From: Halanaerobiales bacterium
GTDB taxonomy: Bacteria > Bacillota_F > Halanaerobiia > DY22613
Assembly: GCA_023128035.1 (NCBI GenBank)
Contig: JAGMES010000034.1
Location: forward strand, 1-35,307
DNA length: 35,307 nucleotides
Direction of reading: 5' to 3'
Part shown: piece by piece, positions 34,737 through 35,307 of the stretch
Layout: each line of letters begins with the position of its first letter
How positions within the stretch are numbered: position 1 is the first letter of the stretch
Position numbers and translations under genes: made by a program
The notes under the pieces: generated by a model
The model's database searches: none
What the model saw: the letters and a program-made list of their open reading frames with translations, nothing else
Told to the model about the DNA's origin: nothing

Positions 34737-34761
34737 TACCACAATCTCATAACCTTTTCAA
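34733..34761 (-). promoter_or_regulatory. copA promoter
   Basis: On the minus strand -35 TTGAAA (34756-34761), a 17-bp spacer and -10 TAAAAT (34733-34738). The start of transcription falls inside the CsoR-type operator, about 85 bases upstream of copA. Confidence 0.7.
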
Positions 34762-34831
34762 GTATAAAATTTTAAAAACTTTATAAGTGAATAACTGATA
34801 ATATAGAGAACGCTTTATATATACAGACTCA

Positions 34832-34931
34832 GGGTAAAATAAAACGAATAAAAGGATGGCAAAAATAAGTTGCATTAGGGATATTTCCCAGCAAAGTTTT
34901 TTGCCATCCTTTTATTCGCTTTATTTTACCC
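34832..34931. repeat. 100-bp near-perfect palindrome between copA and csoR
   Basis: Two 34-base arms (34832-34865 and 34898-34931) are reverse complements with a single mismatch. They start GGGTAAAATAAAACGAATAA and contain GGATGGC in the middle. The 32-base loop contains GGGATATTTCCC and a TTGC/GCAA pair. It lies 46 bp after the csoR stop on the minus strand. It may be a MITE-like element that also works as csoR's terminator; no clear target duplication was seen. Confidence 0.75.
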
Positions 34932-34977
34932 GTCTTTATTTAATCCAGCGCTATTTAAGCGTCGATATTTGAATATA

Positions 34978-35256
34978 TCACTTAGTAAACCTAAAAACCA
35001 CATCTAATAATTCATCCAGCGCCTGAGGATTATTTCCTTCTTCAGAACACATTGCCTTTTTAACACACCCGTTTGCATGGTTTTCCAAAACATTAAATCC
35101 CGCTTTATAGAGTGCTGCCCGTACTGCTGCAATCTGAATCAAAACATCAACACAATATTGTTCTTCTTCTACCATCCTTTGAATTCCCCGAACTTGTCCT
35201 TCAATTCGTCTCAAACGTTTCAATAAATCATCTTTATATTTTTCATTGTCTGACAT
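34978..35256 (-). CDS. csoR: CsoR-family copper-sensing repressor
   Basis: This 92-residue all-helical repressor has no DNA-binding fold outside the DUF156/CsoR type. The Cu(I) ligand set is complete: C35 in EQYCVDVL, then H60 and C64 in NHANGC. The N terminus has the expected RLRRIEGQVRGIQRMV helix with its basic DNA-binding residues. The Cys-His-Cys pattern fits copper sensors better than nickel (RcnR), formaldehyde (FrmR) or persulfide (CstR) relatives. The ATG start at 35256 lies seven bases after GGGGG; TTG at 35259 is less likely. It lies upstream of copA, and the operator for it is at 34702-34736. Its own promoter is beyond or near the window edge. Confidence 0.92.
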   Translation of the reverse strand: MSDNEKYKDDLLKRLRRIEGQVRGIQRMVEEEQYCVDVLIQIAAVRAALYKAGFNVLENHANGCVKKAMCSEEGNNPQALDELLDVVFRFTK

Positions 35257-35307
35257 CAATAATCCCCCTTTTACAAAACTTCTATAAATGATTCGACCAC
35301 AAAAAGT

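Overview
The window reads as a low-GC, anaerobic, Firmicutes-type chromosome. The evidence is strong AGGAGG-type ribosome binding sites, frequent TTG and GTG starts, a Crh-like HPr with a serine-46 site, remains of hprK and of bacillithiol genes, and a CsoR/CopA copper locus. The glycogen gene set (GH57 branching enzyme, GT4 synthase, cytosolic GH15, GH133, stand-alone glucodextranase C-terminal-like proteins) resembles Halanaerobiales, but that placement is inference from memory of gene content, not a search. No rRNA, tRNA or CRISPR array was seen.

Layout. (1) 1-5250 is a very AT-rich accessory island. An IS1182-type element (45-1717) lies across the 3' part of a decayed YcaO gene (1719-2831). 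The YcaO gene is followed upstream by another gene remnant, an intact Trm112-like zinc-ribbon methyltransferase and a BtrH-like papain-fold protein. Together they look like a dying natural-product (probably RiPP) cluster. (2) 5251-5811 is mostly gene-free. (3) 5812-14664 is a glycogen/alpha-glucan block. The leftward operon is GT4 synthase, nucleotidyltransferase with a degenerate phosphomannomutase domain, GH15 glucoamylase and a Crh-like HPr, ending in a hairpin terminator. Facing away from it are the GH57 branching enzyme and a DUF4912 protein, with inverted repeats in the shared 295-bp promoter region. (4) 14659-16850 is a patatin, methyltransferase and ECF S-component operon whose leader looks like a riboswitch with a terminator. 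(5) 16855-19403 holds an HD/HD-GYP protein and a TPR lipoprotein-like or secreted protein. (6) 19481-25577 is a second alpha-glucan block: GH133 debranching enzyme, a lone CBM25-type starch-binding protein, two paralogous membrane-anchored glucodextranase C-terminal-like proteins, a wrecked hprK and a ROK glucokinase. (7) 25626-28366 holds a YesL-like membrane protein, bshA and bshB with large internal deletions, and a Cof-type HAD phosphatase. (8) 28530-31111 holds two tandem CPA2 antiporters. (9) 31357-35256 is a copper locus (copZ, RseC-like, copA, csoR) with a clear copA promoter and CsoR-type operator, and a 100-bp near-perfect palindrome between copA and csoR.

How it fits together. The two sugar blocks encode building, branching, debranching and hydrolysis of an internal alpha-glucan, with glucokinase to recapture glucose. 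The striking point is regulation. The HPr-like protein in the glycogen operon has Asn at position 15, so it cannot carry PTS phosphate there, but it keeps Ser46. The kinase gene that would act on Ser46 is present only as a wreck that has lost its P-loop. bshA and bshB nearby have also lost internal segments, so this part of the chromosome carries several separate gene-inactivating deletions.
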